This document shows positions 5,295 through 5,889 of a stretch of 5,889 nt of DNA, in pieces. The translations under genes and the position numbers were made by a program. Source of the DNA: Lachnospiraceae bacterium (lineage in GTDB: Bacteria; Bacillota; Clostridia; Lachnospirales; Lachnospiraceae); contig JAIKXK010000140.1 of NCBI GenBank assembly GCA_024684155.1, positions 1 to 5,889 on the forward strand. The letters are read 5' to 3'. Each line of letters opens with the position of its first letter. The first letter of the stretch is position 1. The notes below the pieces were generated by a model. That model did no database searches, was not told where the DNA came from, and worked only from the letters and a program-made list of their open reading frames with translations.

Positions 5295-5654
5295 TTACTC
5301 CATTTCTACCTTGTACGGCTCTGGCAACGGTTGCCACGCTATTACATCCCCTCTTTCGTAGTAGCCATATTCAGAATCATAATCAAACCAGCCTGGTCTT
5401 TTCTTATCTGAAAAATCATATTCATCTACTAAATATAAGTTTCTAGCGTAACTAATTACATCAATTACATCATGTGTAGAGAAGTGTAGAGTAACGAGGT
5501 ATTGACCGCCTTTATCGGGCAACCGTTCACTAACAGGGATCCACTCTGTCTTTTGCTCTTGCTTTAACACTTCAATTTTTCTTGCAAGTTCAATAAGTTG
5601 TTCGTATTCATTAGCACATTTGACACAACGATTTATTACTCCATCTAATATCAT
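5295..5654 (-). CDS. DUF551 domain protein
   Basis: A 119-residue protein with the DUF551 signature at both ends of the domain: WIPVSERLPDKGGQYLVT (38-55) and VIAWQPLPEPY (104-114). DUF551 proteins are small, common in phage and prophage accessory regions, and have no established function. Residues 1-36 form a separate N-terminal extension with a CVKC pair (10-13) and a helical, possibly coiled-coil stretch (NEYEQLIELARKIEVLKQEQK); the two cysteines alone do not make a metal site. The ATG at 5654 is preceded by GAGGTG with 5-nt spacing and lies 13 nt after the stop of the upstream gene. The next ORF starts 4 nt after its stop, so these genes form one operon. Confidence 0.85.
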   Translation of the reverse strand: MILDGVINRCVKCANEYEQLIELARKIEVLKQEQKTEWIPVSERLPDKGGQYLVTLHFSTHDVIDVISYARNLYLVDEYDFSDKKRPGWFDYDSEYGYYERGDVIAWQPLPEPYKVEME

Positions 5655-5667
5655 TCGCTCACCTCAC

Positions 5668-5880
5668 TCACTTGATAAACCATATAACGTGCTTATTTCC
5701 AATCCATGTCCCACCATTATTTCTTTCTATGCACAGCAATGGTGTCCTAATCAAAAAATGCAATTTTGATAAAGGTTTTTTATTCCACTTGCACCAACGT
5801 ATATTGAATCTCCAATTTACAATATGCACTCCGTCATTATCTTTATAGACAAAGTGTATAGGTCTTTTTCTTTTATACAT
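5668..5880 (-). CDS. Unknown small basic protein, start possibly outside the window
   Basis: I do not recognise this protein. The visible 70 residues, MYKRKRPIHFV to WFIK, are basic and rich in tryptophan (five, including FNIRWCKWNKK and GGTWIGNKHVIW), with no membrane segment or known motif. ATG at 5880 is the first visible start, but only 9 bases remain upstream, none resemble a ribosome-binding site, and the frame stays open to the edge, so the true start may lie further right. Its stop is 13 nt before the DUF551 start. Close spacing and shared strand support a real gene; the AT-rich codons fit the neighbours. Confidence 0.55.
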   Translation of the reverse strand: MYKRKRPIHFVYKDNDGVHIVNWRFNIRWCKWNKKPLSKLHFLIRTPLLCIERNNGGTWIGNKHVIWFIK

Positions 5881-5889
5881 ATGTATTTT

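Noticed and set aside
4856..5411. Plus-strand frames of 115 and 88 codons opposite the small accessory genes
   Set aside because: Antisense to genes with good start signals, and their hydrophobic content comes from reading AT-rich DNA backwards.
5473..5490. Two copies of GTGTAGAG 10 bp apart
   Set aside because: They lie inside the DUF551 coding frame and follow from the residues encoded there; no sign of a regulatory site.

Overview
The window is part of a tailed-phage or prophage genome, read entirely from the minus strand (right to left in these coordinates). The sequence is AT-rich, ribosome-binding sites are strong AGGAGG types, genes overlap or abut closely, and several starts are GTG. 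Together these suggest a low-GC Bacillota host, probably a Clostridia (Lachnospiraceae-like) gut bacterium. The host is inferred from composition and gene style only; there is no marker gene for it.

In the direction of transcription, the first block (5880 to 4612) holds small accessory genes: an unrecognised basic protein that may start outside the window, a DUF551-family protein, a small ORF with two in-frame starts (a membrane-anchored 106-residue form and a soluble 58-residue form), and a single-pass membrane protein of unknown function. Their promoter lies outside the window.

The next block starts at a candidate phage promoter (4574-4607): an extended -10 with two tandem 10-bp repeats where the -35 box would be. 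A leader of about 100 nt follows, with a 13-bp hairpin, then an unknown 94-residue protein translationally coupled to a lambda gpZ-like minor tail protein.

A 122-bp GC-rich non-coding gap (3483-3604) comes next. It holds a perfect 14-bp palindrome and three GGTAC elements and is the best candidate for the cos packaging site. The lambda-type packaging and portal module follows in the lambda order: small terminase (Nu1-like), large terminase (GpA family, with complete ATPase and nuclease motifs), gpW/DUF6148-like head-tail joining protein, and the first 226 codons of a lambda-family portal protein that runs off the left edge.

The genes would work together as follows. The small terminase binds cos and recruits the large terminase, which cuts the DNA and pumps it through the portal. 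The gpW-like protein then closes the filled head. The gpZ-like protein would act at the head-proximal end of the tail. The most distinctive points are the gpZ-like gene lying before the terminase genes and apparently across cos from them, the candidate cos site, the tandem-repeat promoter, and the leader hairpin. I saw no tRNA, rRNA, CRISPR array, insertion sequence or host gene.
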